A stretch of DNA of 64,000 nt, from positions 372,001 to 436,000 of the forward strand of contig NZ_JACEFJ010000001.1 of assembly GCF_015354735.1 (NCBI RefSeq). Direction: 5' to 3'. Below the pieces are notes generated by a model that saw only the letters and a list, made by a program, of their open reading frames with translations, was not told the origin of the DNA and made no database searches. The translations under genes were made by a program, and so were the position numbers. Each line of letters begins with the position of its first letter. The first letter of the stretch is position 1. The stretch comes from Pararhodonellum marinum. Lineage in GTDB: Bacteria; Bacteroidota; Bacteroidia; Cytophagales; Cyclobacteriaceae. This document shows, piece after piece, positions 18,763-28,526 of the stretch.

Positions 18763-19881
18763 ATGAGTTCCAGACGAAACTTTCTCCACAAAATTACCCT
18801 CTCCACCATGGTACTTCCCTTGGTCGCCAATGATGTTTTTTCGAAAACGGTTTATATGCATAACCCACCTTACCAAGGTCCTATGCTGAAAGTGGCCATT
18901 ATGGGTCTGGGAAGTTATGGCAATAGAGTGGCAGAAGCCATGCAGGATTGCAAGAAAGCAAAAATTACCGGTGTGATCAGTGGTACCCCTTCCAAAATCA
19001 AAACCTGGCAAGCCAAATACAACATACCGGACAAAAACTGTTACAATTACGAAAATTTTGATCAAATCAAAGACAACCCTGACATTGATGCCGTGTACAT
19101 CATCACTCCCAATGCCTTACACCACGGACAGACTTTAAGGGTAGCCAAAGCCGGCAAACATGTCATCTGCGAGAAACCCATGGCCATCAATGCCAAAGAA
19201 GGCCGGGAAATGGTAGATGCTTGCCGAGCAGCCAATGTTAAGTTACTGATTGGATACCGCATGCGCTTTGAAGCCAATACATTGGAAATCATTCGGATGA
19301 GGAAAGAAGGAGAGTTGGGTAAGGTGCTTTTTTTTCAAGGATTGAGTGGATTTAGGATAGGTGATCCCAATCAGTGGAGATTGGACAAAGATTTGGCGGG
19401 TGGGGGAGCCATGATGGATATTGGCATCTACGCCATTAATGGAGCCAGGTATATGGTAGGAGAGGAACCCATTTGGGTAACTGCACAGGAAACCAAAACG
19501 GATCCTATCAAATTCAAGGAAGGAGTAGATGAAACCATTCAGTTTCAATTAGGCTTTCCCAGTGGAGCTGTAGCTTCCTGTCTTTCAACCTACACCATGA
19601 ATAACCTAGATAGGTTTTTTCTCAATGGAGACAAAGGCTTTGCAGAACTCCAACCTGCCACGGGGTATGGCCCCATAAAAGGACGTACCCACAAGGGTAC
19701 ATTGGAATTACCACATGTGACGCACCAAACTGTACAAATGGATGAGATGGCAGGTATAATTTTGGAAGGAAAGGAGCCCGTCATGCCAGTAGGTGGGGCT
19801 GATGGGGTCAAAGATATGGTCATCATCGATGCCATTTTTGAAGCTGTCAAAACTGGAGGAAAAATCGGATTGTCTTTATAA
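18763..19881 (+). CDS. Tat-exported Gfo/Idh/MocA family oxidoreductase
   Basis: The 372-residue protein starts with a twin-arginine signal, SSRRNFLHK, followed by a hydrophobic stretch, so it should be folded with its cofactor in the cytoplasm and exported. The NAD(P)-binding domain begins at KVAIMGLGSYGNRVAEAM and includes the family motif CEKPMAINAKEG; the C-terminal domain has GGAMMDIGIYAINGARY. The group resembles glucose-fructose oxidoreductase, which keeps its nicotinamide cofactor bound. ATG 18763 is preferred over an in-frame TTG at 18736 because it fits the Tat signal. It is followed, after 93 bp, by another Tat-exported oxidoreductase. Confidence 0.85.
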   Translation: MSSRRNFLHKITLSTMVLPLVANDVFSKTVYMHNPPYQGPMLKVAIMGLGSYGNRVAEAMQDCKKAKITGVISGTPSKIKTWQAKYNIPDKNCYNYENFDQIKDNPDIDAVYIITPNALHHGQTLRVAKAGKHVICEKPMAINAKEGREMVDACRAANVKLLIGYRMRFEANTLEIIRMRKEGELGKVLFFQGLSGFRIGDPNQWRLDKDLAGGGAMMDIGIYAINGARYMVGEEPIWVTAQETKTDPIKFKEGVDETIQFQLGFPSGAVASCLSTYTMNNLDRFFLNGDKGFAELQPATGYGPIKGRTHKGTLELPHVTHQTVQMDEMAGIILEGKEPVMPVGGADGVKDMVIIDAIFEAVKTGGKIGLSL

Positions 19882-19974
19882 ACAAAACATCAGTACAACG
19901 GGGGTAAGATCAGCCTGATTACCCTTTGGGCTTGTGGGGAAAGGAAAAGGCTTTTATCCTTAATTTTCAACCCT

Positions 19975-21342
19975 ATGAATAGAAGAGATTTTCTTCAAGC
20001 CACTGTGTTGGCTGGAAGTGCATTGGCCCTGCCTACAGACTCCCTTGCTGCGGTCTTACCGGGCGCAAAAACAAAAAGTGTATTGGTCATTGGTGCCGGA
20101 TTGTCAGGATTGGCTGCTGCCTATCAACTTCGACAAAAAGGAGTCCAAGTGACCTTATTGGAAGCCAGAAACAGAGTGGGTGGACGAGTCTTTTCTCATC
20201 ACCCAAAAGACACCGAGGACCTGGTCATTGAGCTGGGTGCCGAGTGGGTGGGGGCCTCACACGAAAGGGTGATCGCACTCTGTGAAGAATTTAACCTCGA
20301 ACTCTTCAACAATCAGTTTGATTCCCACATGATCTATGGTGGCCAATACCAAAAAGCTGGTTCATGGGATTTCTCTGAGGATATGGATGCTTTTTGGAAG
20401 CAGCTTCCGGATTGGTGGGCCAAGGTGTCAGACAAAGAAAAAATCAGGCTGGATAAGATGGATTGGTGGCGGTACCTGTCACTAAAGGGATTTGGAGAAA
20501 GGGATATGGATCTTAGGGAACTCCTTGACAGCACTGATTTTGGGGAATCCATTCGAAACGTTTCTGCTTTTTCAGCTTTGGCAGAATATGCCGAAAGCAG
20601 CGAAAAAAATGAGATGGATTTCAAAATCAAAGGAGGAAACAGCACATTGGCCGAAAAGCTGGCAGATGCCGTCGGGAGAAATAACATCCATCTCAGTCAC
20701 AAAGTAGCTCGTGTAGAGCAAAACAAAAAAGGGGTGACCTTGACCTGTGAGGATGGGCAGTCTTTTTCTGCTGATAAGTTGATCTGTACCACCCCGACCG
20801 CCTCTTTGTTAAAGATTGATTGGCAGCCTGCATTGCCCAATTCAAGCCTGGAAGCCCTCCATGCCCTTCAATATGCGAGGATAGGGAAGTTTCCGGTTAC
20901 CTTCACGGAACGTTTCTGGGGAGTTGAAAACTTTGATTGCGTTACAGATGGACCGGCCCACTATTTTTACCATGGGACCAAAGATCAGCCCGGTAAAGAG
21001 GGGGTTTTGATTTCCTATGCAACAGGGGATAAGGCGGATGTGCTGAATGCCCAAACACCGGAACGCCGACTTCAATTGATTCTTGATTCGCTGAAACCTG
21101 CCTTTGGCGATGTCAGTGCCTATGTCAAAGGAGACACCAAGTATTATTGGGGCAAAGACCCTTATTCTATGGGTGCCTATGCCAAGTATGGGGTGGGACA
21201 GTGGTTTGATGTCATGCCCATCTTGAAGAAAAACCACGGCAGGGTACACTTCGCAGGGGAGCATTTGGCAGATTGGCAGGGTTTTATGGAAGGAGCGATC
21301 AATTCCGGGGAAGAGGCGGCAGATGCGGTAGTGAGAGGGTGA
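19975..21342 (+). CDS. Tat-exported flavin monoamine oxidase-like protein
   Basis: The 455-residue protein begins with a short Tat signal (MNRRDFLQATVLAGSALALP) and then a Rossmann FAD-binding motif VLVIGAGLSGLAAAYQL, with LLEARNRVGGRV as the second part. The C-terminal FAD site HFAGEHLADWQGFMEGAINSGEEAA is typical of flavin-containing amine oxidases. It likely oxidises an amine in the periplasm; the substrate is unknown. Co-directional with the Gfo/Idh/MocA gene, and the two may be an operon for periplasmic oxidations. Confidence 0.87.
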   Translation: MNRRDFLQATVLAGSALALPTDSLAAVLPGAKTKSVLVIGAGLSGLAAAYQLRQKGVQVTLLEARNRVGGRVFSHHPKDTEDLVIELGAEWVGASHERVIALCEEFNLELFNNQFDSHMIYGGQYQKAGSWDFSEDMDAFWKQLPDWWAKVSDKEKIRLDKMDWWRYLSLKGFGERDMDLRELLDSTDFGESIRNVSAFSALAEYAESSEKNEMDFKIKGGNSTLAEKLADAVGRNNIHLSHKVARVEQNKKGVTLTCEDGQSFSADKLICTTPTASLLKIDWQPALPNSSLEALHALQYARIGKFPVTFTERFWGVENFDCVTDGPAHYFYHGTKDQPGKEGVLISYATGDKADVLNAQTPERRLQLILDSLKPAFGDVSAYVKGDTKYYWGKDPYSMGAYAKYGVGQWFDVMPILKKNHGRVHFAGEHLADWQGFMEGAINSGEEAADAVVRG

Positions 21343-21837
21343 AAAAGTGAATCTAGTATTTTTTTTGTTCGTCCTTCAGCCTTTTTTCTATTTATTTCGG
21401 ACCCATCATAGACCTCTTTTCGAAAGGCAGGTAATGCTCCGCAAAAAAGGAGATCATTCAATTCCAAATAACGAAAACCTTTGGAAAATATTTATGATAA
21501 ACTGTAAAACTGCGTCATGATAAGCTTTAATGAAAAACTGGATTCTCAAAGAGGTCAAAACGATCCATAGATTGCGCGGGGGGTGCCGGAAAACCGAGGG
21601 TAAGTTGGGCTTTGGAGGCTGAAGGTTTTATCCCGGCTTGACTTTTTTGGTCAAAGCCTTTCCCGTGACCACGGGGCAAAAAAGTAGGAGGAAATAGGGT
21701 ATCAGAAACCAACTTAACCAAGCTATTAAAAATCCGGTGATTGATCCGATTAGTATTGATCCTGATTTGAAAAAATTGCAGTTCATTTTACCCTCACTCT
21801 GAGCGGAAGGAAGAGTCTTCGAAATTCCGGAGAGATG
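21343..21837. other. Gene-free stretch after the amine oxidase gene
   Basis: This ~500-bp stretch has no credible gene. A 64-codon frame at 21527-21721 (-) has no start context. The sequence around 21580-21700, with GC-rich blocks such as CCGTGACCACGGGGC inside AT-rich DNA, looks like an interspersed non-coding element, but no terminal repeats or coding remnant were found. Confidence 0.45.
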
Positions 21838-21942
21838 CCTGCCCGAAAGTCAGGCGGGCCTGCCCGAAAGTCAGGCGGGCCTGCCCGAAAGTCAGGCTGG
21901 CCTGCCCGAAAGTCAAGCGGGCCTTCCCGAAAGTCAGGCGGG
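21838..21942. repeat. Five tandem 21-bp repeats
   Basis: Five head-to-tail units of CCTGCCCGAAAGTCAGGCGGG run without gaps at 21838, 21859, 21880, 21901 and 21922, with one or two substitutions in the last three. Each unit contains the inverted pair CCTG...CAGG, so it can form a small hairpin, and the array is far more GC-rich than its surroundings. The next bases, CTTCGGCAGG at 21943-21952, recur nearly unchanged at 22016-22025. The unit length is a multiple of three, which is why a spurious open frame crosses it on the minus strand. Confidence 0.9.
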
Positions 21943-22047
21943 CTTCGGCAGGCTCAGCATGACGTTGTAGAACAAGTTTATAAGCAGAATGAACAATCTT
22001 AGTATTCTCGGTGAGCTTCGGCAGGTTCAAAATAACTAAAACAAGAG

Positions 22048-22086
22048 GAAAGCGTCATCCTATTTCAGCATGACGCTTTCTTTTTG
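22048..22086 (+). terminator. Perfect hairpin with T-run
   Basis: GAAAGCGTCAT / ATGACGCTTTC (22048-22058 and 22070-22080) is a perfect 11-bp stem with an 11-nt loop, followed on the plus strand by TTTTTG. It reads as a plus-strand terminator, although the nearest plus-strand gene ends 700 bp earlier. The right arm repeats part of the nearby AGCATGACG motif at 21957. Confidence 0.6.
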
Positions 22087-22141
22087 TTTATATCAAAGAT
22101 AAGTTCTAGGCGTGTTTTATAGGAACAACGTAAAAGTTAAC

Positions 22142-22648
22142 TCAATCTTCCTGTTCCAGTACTTTTTTCTTTTCTCTTTCAAACTCCTCTTGGGTAATGA
22201 TGCCATCATCCAAAAGCTGCTTCAATTCTCTCAATTTTTCTGTTTTGGATTGGGAAAGGTTTTTAGTATTATCCTCTTTGATAGGGCTTGTATATCCACT
22301 CAATGGAATCATTTCATAGGTCCTCGACTCTTTGTACTTCATGGTCCAAAGAAAGGGGAACAACAAAAAAAGTCCGCCAATGATGGCTCCAGCATCTGCT
22401 TTTTCATCTCTTGAAAATCCCCCAAAAAAAGTTTCGTAACCTTCTTTTTCTAATTTTACGTCGGTTGAAGAACCTACAATTTTGGTGTCACTGTGCCGAT
22501 ATGGAGTTTCACCCACATATTCCCCGTTAAGGTATAGCTTGGCTCCATCAGGTCTAGAATTAATCATTGTGGTACTGGAACAGCTTGAAAACAGGATCAA
22601 ACCGATGCAAAATACAGAGATGACCTGTATCATTTTTTTCTTAATCAT
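22142..22648 (-). CDS. Lipoprotein with PEGA-like and SHOCT domains
   Basis: The 168-residue protein starts with a lipoprotein signal ending FSSC. Next comes a PEGA-like stretch (INSRPDGAKLYLNGEYVGETPYRH) of the kind that binds cell wall or forms envelope beta-sandwiches. A hydrophobic segment (about 88-105, AGAIIGGLFLLFPFLW) follows. The C-terminus is a SHOCT module (LRELKQLLDDGIITQEEFEREKKKVL), a short helical oligomerisation domain. ATG 22648 is chosen over an in-frame GTG two codons earlier. It is not clearly coupled to a neighbour. Confidence 0.8.
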   Translation of the reverse strand: MIKKKMIQVISVFCIGLILFSSCSSTTMINSRPDGAKLYLNGEYVGETPYRHSDTKIVGSSTDVKLEKEGYETFFGGFSRDEKADAGAIIGGLFLLFPFLWTMKYKESRTYEMIPLSGYTSPIKEDNTKNLSQSKTEKLRELKQLLDDGIITQEEFEREKKKVLEQED

Positions 22649-22832
22649 AATCACTTTTAATCTTAGGTTTTGAATGATAAATATGGGTACAATTTGATTT
22701 TCAAATATAACTTAGTGACCCAAATTCAACGCAAAACTAAGTTTAAGTTTCTGTTATACAATAAAAAAAAGTGGATTAGTGATAAATATGTTGAAATAGT
22801 TCAAACATATTTTTTAATGTATTGAAAAGTAA

Positions 22833-23624
22833 TCAATTACAGTCAGCCAGGTGCTTCAACGCAAATTGGCTACCTCCCTGGGCTGCGGTTTGAAGTTCAC
22901 GGCAAGCTTTGGCCTGATCTTGTTCCATATAGCAATATGCCCTTCTGGCCATGGCTTCATAGTGCTTGGGTTTGGCTTTTAATACTTCATCAAAATCTTC
23001 AATGGCCCACTCTAGGTAACCGATCCGCATCAATGCCCAACCTCGGTTGTATCTTGCGGTGAGGTTGTCGGATGCATACTTAAGGTAGGTATTGAATGAT
23101 GCCGCACAACCCAAGGGATCCCCGGAATGCGCTCTTGCGATGCCTTGGTAGAAATGAAGGTTGGCTTCTTTGGGCTTGATTTTCTTGGCGATCTCAAGAA
23201 ACTCATCCGCTGAGCGATAATTTTTATTCATGATCATGGCCCTGCCCAATAAAAAAAGAATTTCATAATCTTCGCTGTCATGCATGGCAGCGATCAGAAG
23301 AAATTTTTCCGCTTCCACGTAGTTCTCCTGTTTCCACCTGATTTTCCCGATGCCAGCGTAAGCCTGTGCATAATTCGGTTTGAGCTTGGTGATCGTTTTA
23401 TAATCCGCTATGGCTTCATCGTATTCCTCAAGTTCCTCATGGGCCCTAGCCCTTAGATGCAACGATTTCAGGTCAGTGGAACTGATAAACAGCACTTTGC
23501 TGAATTCCGAAATGGCTTTTTGATATTCCTGATTTCTAAAAAGACGCTCACCTTCACTGAAAGTCCCGAAACAAGAACTTAAAAGCAAAAAGGGTAGGAT
23601 GTAAAATAGTCTGTTCTTATTCAT
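22833..23624 (-). CDS. TPR-repeat lipoprotein
   Basis: The 263-residue product has a lipoprotein signal with lipobox LSSC and then about six tetratricopeptide repeats, such as GERLFRNQEYQKAISEFSKVL, AIADYKTITKLKPNYAQAYAGIGKI and AIEDFDEVLKAKPKHYEAMARRA. It should sit in the envelope as a protein-protein interaction scaffold. The partner is unknown. It is separated from the SHOCT lipoprotein gene by 184 bp and from the upstream secreted-protein gene by 168 bp. Confidence 0.85.
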   Translation of the reverse strand: MNKNRLFYILPFLLLSSCFGTFSEGERLFRNQEYQKAISEFSKVLFISSTDLKSLHLRARAHEELEEYDEAIADYKTITKLKPNYAQAYAGIGKIRWKQENYVEAEKFLLIAAMHDSEDYEILFLLGRAMIMNKNYRSADEFLEIAKKIKPKEANLHFYQGIARAHSGDPLGCAASFNTYLKYASDNLTARYNRGWALMRIGYLEWAIEDFDEVLKAKPKHYEAMARRAYCYMEQDQAKACRELQTAAQGGSQFALKHLADCN

Positions 23625-23792
23625 GCCTGTAACGAAACCATAAAACTATCAGATTAGTTTTTTAAATGAAAATTTTCAGCTCTTTTTTTTATAAGTGGTT
23701 AAAAATTTGTGTATTAACCACTTGATACCATATATATTTATGTGTACTGAATTTACATTTAACGCTTCACCAGGTGTAAGCTATAAACAGCG

Positions 23793-24980
23793 TTACCGCC
23801 TTTTTTTATATTTTTGCTCTATATATTCCATCTCATAGGAACCGAAACCCGAATAAAGATTTTCTTCTCGGATGAAAATAAATTCTTCATCTTTTAGGCT
23901 TTTAATTTTCAAAAATCTCTCATAAATTCTGATATTTGATTCAATTTGAGGGTACCAATTTTCCTCTCCATGCCATTTTTCCTCTAACTTTAGAATTTTA
24001 CCACCTAGCAAGATACTCCAAGTGCCTGAATAAGCTTTTCTATTGTCTATGAAAATAGAGAATGTTAAATCTTGATCAAATTGATAGGATACTCGGTTTA
24101 ATTTAAGGTCCTCTTTTTTTATTAACAAGGTAGTATCAATCGATTGGAAATAACTTTCAGTTGAGAACGAAAAAGCGCTAAATTCATTTGGAACCACTTT
24201 TATCCTTTTCAATAACCACTCTGACCCTGTAAGTTTAGAATTAAAAATTTCAATCTCGTCCTCACCTAACTTTGGCACTTTTATGAATCTGACTTTTTTC
24301 TCGATTCCACGAATCCAACCCTTAAATATAATCTCATTGTTTTTTATTTCTTCTAACTGAAGTATTATGTAATCATTTCTTCCATACGATACATTTAGGT
24401 TTAAAAGAATTTGTCCATTGACAGCCTTTACGGTCCAAAATCCCAATTCCTGAAAAATTTTCTCATTATACATGTCGAATCTATCAAAAGAATAAACGTT
24501 TTCCATATATTCTCTCATTGTGTAAGCCTCTCTGTCAATAGAATCAAATGAGAAATATCTTTCCCCGCTACTATCGTCTTTAAATTCCCATTCCGTGCCT
24601 TTCAAAGCTGAGAACAGTTGTTGTGCCGAATAGCGGTTATTGCCTTCATTAAAAGTTTTAAAAATTACGGTTTCTCCGTATATATCAATTTTTAATATTG
24701 AATCATTTTGTAAAGAATACTTTGTCTCGACTCCGGAATAAAACATACTGTCCCCCTTTATTGAATAAGAAACTAGTGTGTCCTTTTCCCATCCAAAGAG
24801 TATTGCTTCAATAGAATCCTTCTTAAAGGTTATAATCTGCTGAAAGTCGGTGATTGATGTTTCCCCATTTTCGTTAATACTTCCAATCGGCATCCATGTT
24901 TTATAGAGCTTTGAGATTGTTTGACTGTTTCCTGAATAGGAAAATAATGAAAGGATAAAAAAGAATATGACCTGTTTCAT
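23793..24980 (-). CDS. Secreted hypothetical protein, low GC
   Basis: The 395-residue protein has a signal peptide (residues 1-19, ending near GNSQ) and then several lipocalin-like beta segments in tandem, for example KLYKTWMPIG, LKGTEWEFKDD and LTGSEWLLKRI. Each resembles the first strand of a lipocalin-type domain, so two or three repeated domains are likely. I do not recognise the family. The gene is clearly richer in A+T than its neighbours and starts 27 bp after the hisB stop, so it may be transcribed with the his genes, but its composition suggests separate ancestry. Confidence 0.75.
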   Translation of the reverse strand: MKQVIFFFILSLFSYSGNSQTISKLYKTWMPIGSINENGETSITDFQQIITFKKDSIEAILFGWEKDTLVSYSIKGDSMFYSGVETKYSLQNDSILKIDIYGETVIFKTFNEGNNRYSAQQLFSALKGTEWEFKDDSSGERYFSFDSIDREAYTMREYMENVYSFDRFDMYNEKIFQELGFWTVKAVNGQILLNLNVSYGRNDYIILQLEEIKNNEIIFKGWIRGIEKKVRFIKVPKLGEDEIEIFNSKLTGSEWLLKRIKVVPNEFSAFSFSTESYFQSIDTTLLIKKEDLKLNRVSYQFDQDLTFSIFIDNRKAYSGTWSILLGGKILKLEEKWHGEENWYPQIESNIRIYERFLKIKSLKDEEFIFIREENLYSGFGSYEMEYIEQKYKKRR

Positions 24981-25007
24981 TCATTGGCGGTAACTAACGG
25001 GTGATAC

Positions 25008-26102
25008 CTATAAAACACCCTTCGTGCTCGGCAATTGGTGGATATTCTGGAGGTCTCTCTTGACCGCCATTTTGATGGCTCTTGCCAGACCTTTGAAAAT
25101 GGCCTCGATTTTATGGTGCTCGTTCTGACCTTCTGCCTTGATGTTCAGGTTGCATTTGGCGGTATCGCTGAATGATTTAAAGAAATGAAAAAACATTTCG
25201 GTCGGCATGTCTCCAATCTTTTCTCGTTTGAATTCGGCGTCCCACACCATCCACGGGCGCCCCCCAAAATCGATGGCTACCTGTGCCAACACATCATCCA
25301 TTGGTAGGAGAAATCCATACCGATAAATGCCTTTTTTGTCCCCAAGGGCTTTCAGGTAAGCTTCACCCAGAGCCAAAGCGGTATCTTCAATGGTATGGTG
25401 TTCGTCAATATGAAGGTCGCCTTTGACTTTAATGGTCAAATCCGTGCTGCCATGTTTACCCAACTGTTCCAGCATGTGATCAAAAAAGGGCAGTCCGGTG
25501 GAAATGTCACATTTCCCGCTTCCGTCAAGGTTCAATGAGATCTGAATGTCTGTTTCTGATGTTTTCCTACTGATGGTAGCAGACCTGGCAGGCAATTTCA
25601 GGTAAGTAAATATTTCATCCCAATCCCAGGTAGAAAAGCTCGCATCGGGATGAGGCTCACCAATGAATATTGATTGGGCACCCATGTTTTGGGCCAATTG
25701 AATATCTGTGGCCCGGTCTCCAATGACAAAAGAATTCTTCAAATCATAATCCCCGTTTAAGTAAGCCGTAAGCATGCCTGTCCGGGGCTTCCTTGTTGGG
25801 GCGTTTTCATGCTCAAAGGATTTGTCTATGTGTATGGCGGTAAAAATGACCCCCTCTTGCTCCAAAGTTTTCAGCATTTTATATTGAGCGGGCCAAAAAT
25901 CCTTTTCGGGGAAGGAATCCGTACCCAAACCATCCTGATTGGTGACCAGAACCAATTCAAAATCTGTTTCCTCAGCGATTTTTCTTAGGTTTGATATGGC
26001 CTTGGGCAGAAACTCCAGTTTTTCAAGGCTATCTACCTGAAAATCCACTGGAGGTTCTTTGATGATGGTACCATCCCTGTCTATAAAAAGCACTTTTTTC
26101 AT
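25008..26102 (-). CDS. hisB: Bifunctional histidinol-phosphatase / imidazoleglycerol-phosphate dehydratase
   Basis: The 364-residue protein fuses two histidine pathway enzymes. The N-terminal HAD-type phosphatase has Asp8 and Asp10 in LFIDRDGT plus [17 protein letters not shown]. The C-terminal IGP dehydratase begins around residue 175 and has [18 protein letters not shown]-type wording (here [11 protein letters not shown]), [18 protein letters not shown] and [17 protein letters not shown]. Both metal-binding His motifs are intact. It is the last his gene in this block, 16 bp after hisC. Confidence 0.95.
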   Translation of the reverse strand: MKKVLFIDRDGTIIKEPPVDFQVDSLEKLEFLPKAISNLRKIAEETDFELVLVTNQDGLGTDSFPEKDFWPAQYKMLKTLEQEGVIFTAIHIDKSFEHENAPTRKPRTGMLTAYLNGDYDLKNSFVIGDRATDIQLAQNMGAQSIFIGEPHPDASFSTWDWDEIFTYLKLPARSATISRKTSETDIQISLNLDGSGKCDISTGLPFFDHMLEQLGKHGSTDLTIKVKGDLHIDEHHTIEDTALALGEAYLKALGDKKGIYRYGFLLPMDDVLAQVAIDFGGRPWMVWDAEFKREKIGDMPTEMFFHFFKSFSDTAKCNLNIKAEGQNEHHKIEAIFKGLARAIKMAVKRDLQNIHQLPSTKGVL

Positions 26103-26118
26103 GGTATTGGATTAAAGT

Positions 26119-27186
26119 CTATTTGTTTGCAATAGGGTTTGGAAAAGCAGCCATGGCCTGTAGAAGCAGCTCATTTTCTGATCGGGTGCCTACGGAAATT
26201 CTCAAGCAACCTTCACCATGTACTACCTTGGACCGGTCCCTTACGATTACTTTTTTTGAAATCAAATACGCATACATGGCTTTGGGCTCAGGCAGTTTAA
26301 CCAATAAGAAATTGGCATGGCTGGGATAAATTTTTTGCACAAGTGGCAATTTGGTTAGCGCTTTCAAAAGATAGTCCCTTTCCTCGAGAATATCCTTGAC
26401 CATCTTTTCTTTTTTGGCAACGTCCTGCAAGGCTTCAGCCACCAATTCCTGACTCAGCTGATTGATGTTGTAAGGGGGTTTGATCAGGTTCAGAATATGA
26501 ATCAATTCAGGACTTGCGAAGGCCAATCCCAATCTCAAACCTGCCAAACCCCAGGCTTTGGAGAAAGTTTGCATAATGACCAGATTGGGATATCGGTTCA
26601 ACTCTTCAATAAAGCTAGGCTCATCACTGAAGTCAATGTAGGCTTCATCTATGACCACCAAACCCTCAAATCCTTCCACCACTTGTCTGATGGCTGACCT
26701 TTCCAGCTTATTGCCACTGGGATTGTTCGGAGAACAAATGAATATCATCTTCGTCTCAGCATCCACGGCAGACAATACGGCATTAGGATCCATTTGAAAA
26801 TCGGGGCTCAAATTGACTTTTTTGGTGGCCACATCATTGATTCCTGCACTCACCTCATACATTCCATAAGTGGGAGGCAGCAGAATCACATTGTCTTTTC
26901 CTGGCTGACAAAAAGCCCTGAAAAGCAAGTCAATGGCTTCATCGCTTCCGTTTCCAACGAAAATCTGTTCCGAATCGATGTTTTTGACCAAGCCTATTTT
27001 GACCTTCAAGTCCCGTTGATAAGGGTCGGGATATCGGTTGTATGCGGCAGCGGTGATAGACCCAAATGGGTTTTCATTGGCATCCAGAAAGACCCCTTCT
27101 TTGCCACTGTATTCGTCTCTGGCAGAGGAATAAGGCTTCAATTTAAGGATATGGGGCCTAAGTAATTTGTCTAATTGGAAAGCCAT
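26119..27186 (-). CDS. hisC: Histidinol-phosphate aminotransferase
   Basis: The 355-residue protein is a class I/II PLP aminotransferase of the HisC type. Motifs include LDANENPFGS at the N-terminus, CSPNNPSGNKL, VIDEAYIDF, and the PLP lysine in TFSKAWGLAGLRLG. It makes histidinol phosphate from imidazole acetol phosphate. The start overlaps the hisD stop by one base (TAATG), giving coupled translation. Confidence 0.95.
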   Translation of the reverse strand: MAFQLDKLLRPHILKLKPYSSARDEYSGKEGVFLDANENPFGSITAAAYNRYPDPYQRDLKVKIGLVKNIDSEQIFVGNGSDEAIDLLFRAFCQPGKDNVILLPPTYGMYEVSAGINDVATKKVNLSPDFQMDPNAVLSAVDAETKMIFICSPNNPSGNKLERSAIRQVVEGFEGLVVIDEAYIDFSDEPSFIEELNRYPNLVIMQTFSKAWGLAGLRLGLAFASPELIHILNLIKPPYNINQLSQELVAEALQDVAKKEKMVKDILEERDYLLKALTKLPLVQKIYPSHANFLLVKLPEPKAMYAYLISKKVIVRDRSKVVHGEGCLRISVGTRSENELLLQAMAAFPNPIANK

Positions 27187-28478
27187 TAATGGTGATTTTT
27201 TATATAGGCCAAACGGATACTTACAGCCTGCTTATGGGCTTCCAAAAGCTCATTTTTTGCCATGATTTCGACGGTTGGACCCAATTGCTGCAATCCTTTG
27301 GCAGTAATTTTCTGATAGGTTATTTTTTTGACAAAGCTGTCCAAAGAAACCCCACTGTAATTGCGTGCATATCCATTGGTCGGAAGGGTATGGTTGGTTC
27401 CGGAGGCATAATCTCCAGCCGCTTCTGGGGTAAAATTCCCTATAAATACAGATCCTGCATTGACAATACCATTTACCACTTCTTCCTCATTGGCCACTGC
27501 GATGATGAGGTGTTCAGGAGCGTAATAGTTGATCAATTCCAGTGCCTTGGTTTCATTGGACATGACTATGGCCACGCTATGGGAGAGGGCCTTGCGGGCC
27601 ATTTCCTTTCGCGGTAATTTTTCCAGTTGTTCATCAACGGACTTCAGGACTTTTTTGGCCACTTTTTCTGTAGATGCCACCAAGACTACCTGACTGTCAG
27701 CACCATGTTCAGCTTGGGAAAGTAAATCCGAAGCCACAAATTCAGGGATGGCGGTGTCATCGGCATAGACCAAAACCTCCGATGGACCTGCAGGCATGTC
27801 TATGGCCACGCCTAAGTTGGTAGCCAACTGCTTGGCTGCTGTGACATACTGGTTCCCCGGACCAAAAATCTTATCCACTTTAGGCACTGATTCTGTCCCA
27901 TAAGTCATGGCTGCGACGGCTTGCGCACCACCTGCTTTGACAATTTTGTCTATCCCTATCAAATCTGCGGTGTAAAGGATTGCCGGATGAATTTTACCCT
28001 CCTTGTTGGGTGGGGTGCAAAGTACAATCTCCTCACATCCGGCAAGGTTGGCCGGTATGCCCAGCATCAAAACCGTAGAGAACAATGGGGCGGTCCCTCC
28101 GGGGATGTACAATCCAACCTTTTGGATGGGAATGCTTTTTCGCATGCAGGTGACCCCTTCCATCACCTCAACCTCAAGGGTTGGGCTTTCCTGAGCCAAA
28201 TGAAATTTCTCAATGTTTTCTTTAGCGACATGGATTGCGGCTTTCAACTCAGCATCCAAGTGGTCTTTGGCCTCTTGGATTTCTTCCCTGGTGACCAAGA
28301 GTTTTTTGATTTCCACATGGTCGTATTCCAAGGCAAATTTTTTCAACGCCTTATCACCTTGCCTTTTGACTTTGGCCATGATTGGCTTGATGATTTTTTT
28401 GATGTCCTTCATTTTATGCACAGGTCTGTCCAGTGCTTTTTTCCATTCGGAAGGGGTGGGGTTTAAAATGATTTTCAT
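27186..28478 (-). CDS. hisD: Histidinol dehydrogenase
   Basis: The 430-residue protein covers the whole HisD family. Landmarks are GLYIPGGTAPLFSTVLM, KAGGAQAVAAMTYGTESV, IFGPGNQYVTAAKQ, the zinc-site QAEHGADSQ, and YAPEHLII. It oxidises histidinol to histidine in two NAD-dependent steps. It is followed directly by hisC and separated from hisG by 48 bp. Confidence 0.95.
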   Translation of the reverse strand: MKIILNPTPSEWKKALDRPVHKMKDIKKIIKPIMAKVKRQGDKALKKFALEYDHVEIKKLLVTREEIQEAKDHLDAELKAAIHVAKENIEKFHLAQESPTLEVEVMEGVTCMRKSIPIQKVGLYIPGGTAPLFSTVLMLGIPANLAGCEEIVLCTPPNKEGKIHPAILYTADLIGIDKIVKAGGAQAVAAMTYGTESVPKVDKIFGPGNQYVTAAKQLATNLGVAIDMPAGPSEVLVYADDTAIPEFVASDLLSQAEHGADSQVVLVASTEKVAKKVLKSVDEQLEKLPRKEMARKALSHSVAIVMSNETKALELINYYAPEHLIIAVANEEEVVNGIVNAGSVFIGNFTPEAAGDYASGTNHTLPTNGYARNYSGVSLDSFVKKITYQKITAKGLQQLGPTVEIMAKNELLEAHKQAVSIRLAYIKNHH

Positions 28479-28526
28479 GCGGTGGTTGTGTCTAAGATCA
28501 ATACTGATGGTAGAGAAGCTTCTGGT

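Noticed and set aside
21794-22030. A 78-codon frame on the minus strand with heptad repeats (LTFGQA)
   Set aside because: The repeats are a product of the 21-bp tandem DNA array, whose length is a multiple of three; there is no start context.
22048-22086. Terminator for the SHOCT lipoprotein gene
   Set aside because: The T-run follows the stem on the plus strand, not the minus strand, so it was kept only as a plus-strand candidate.
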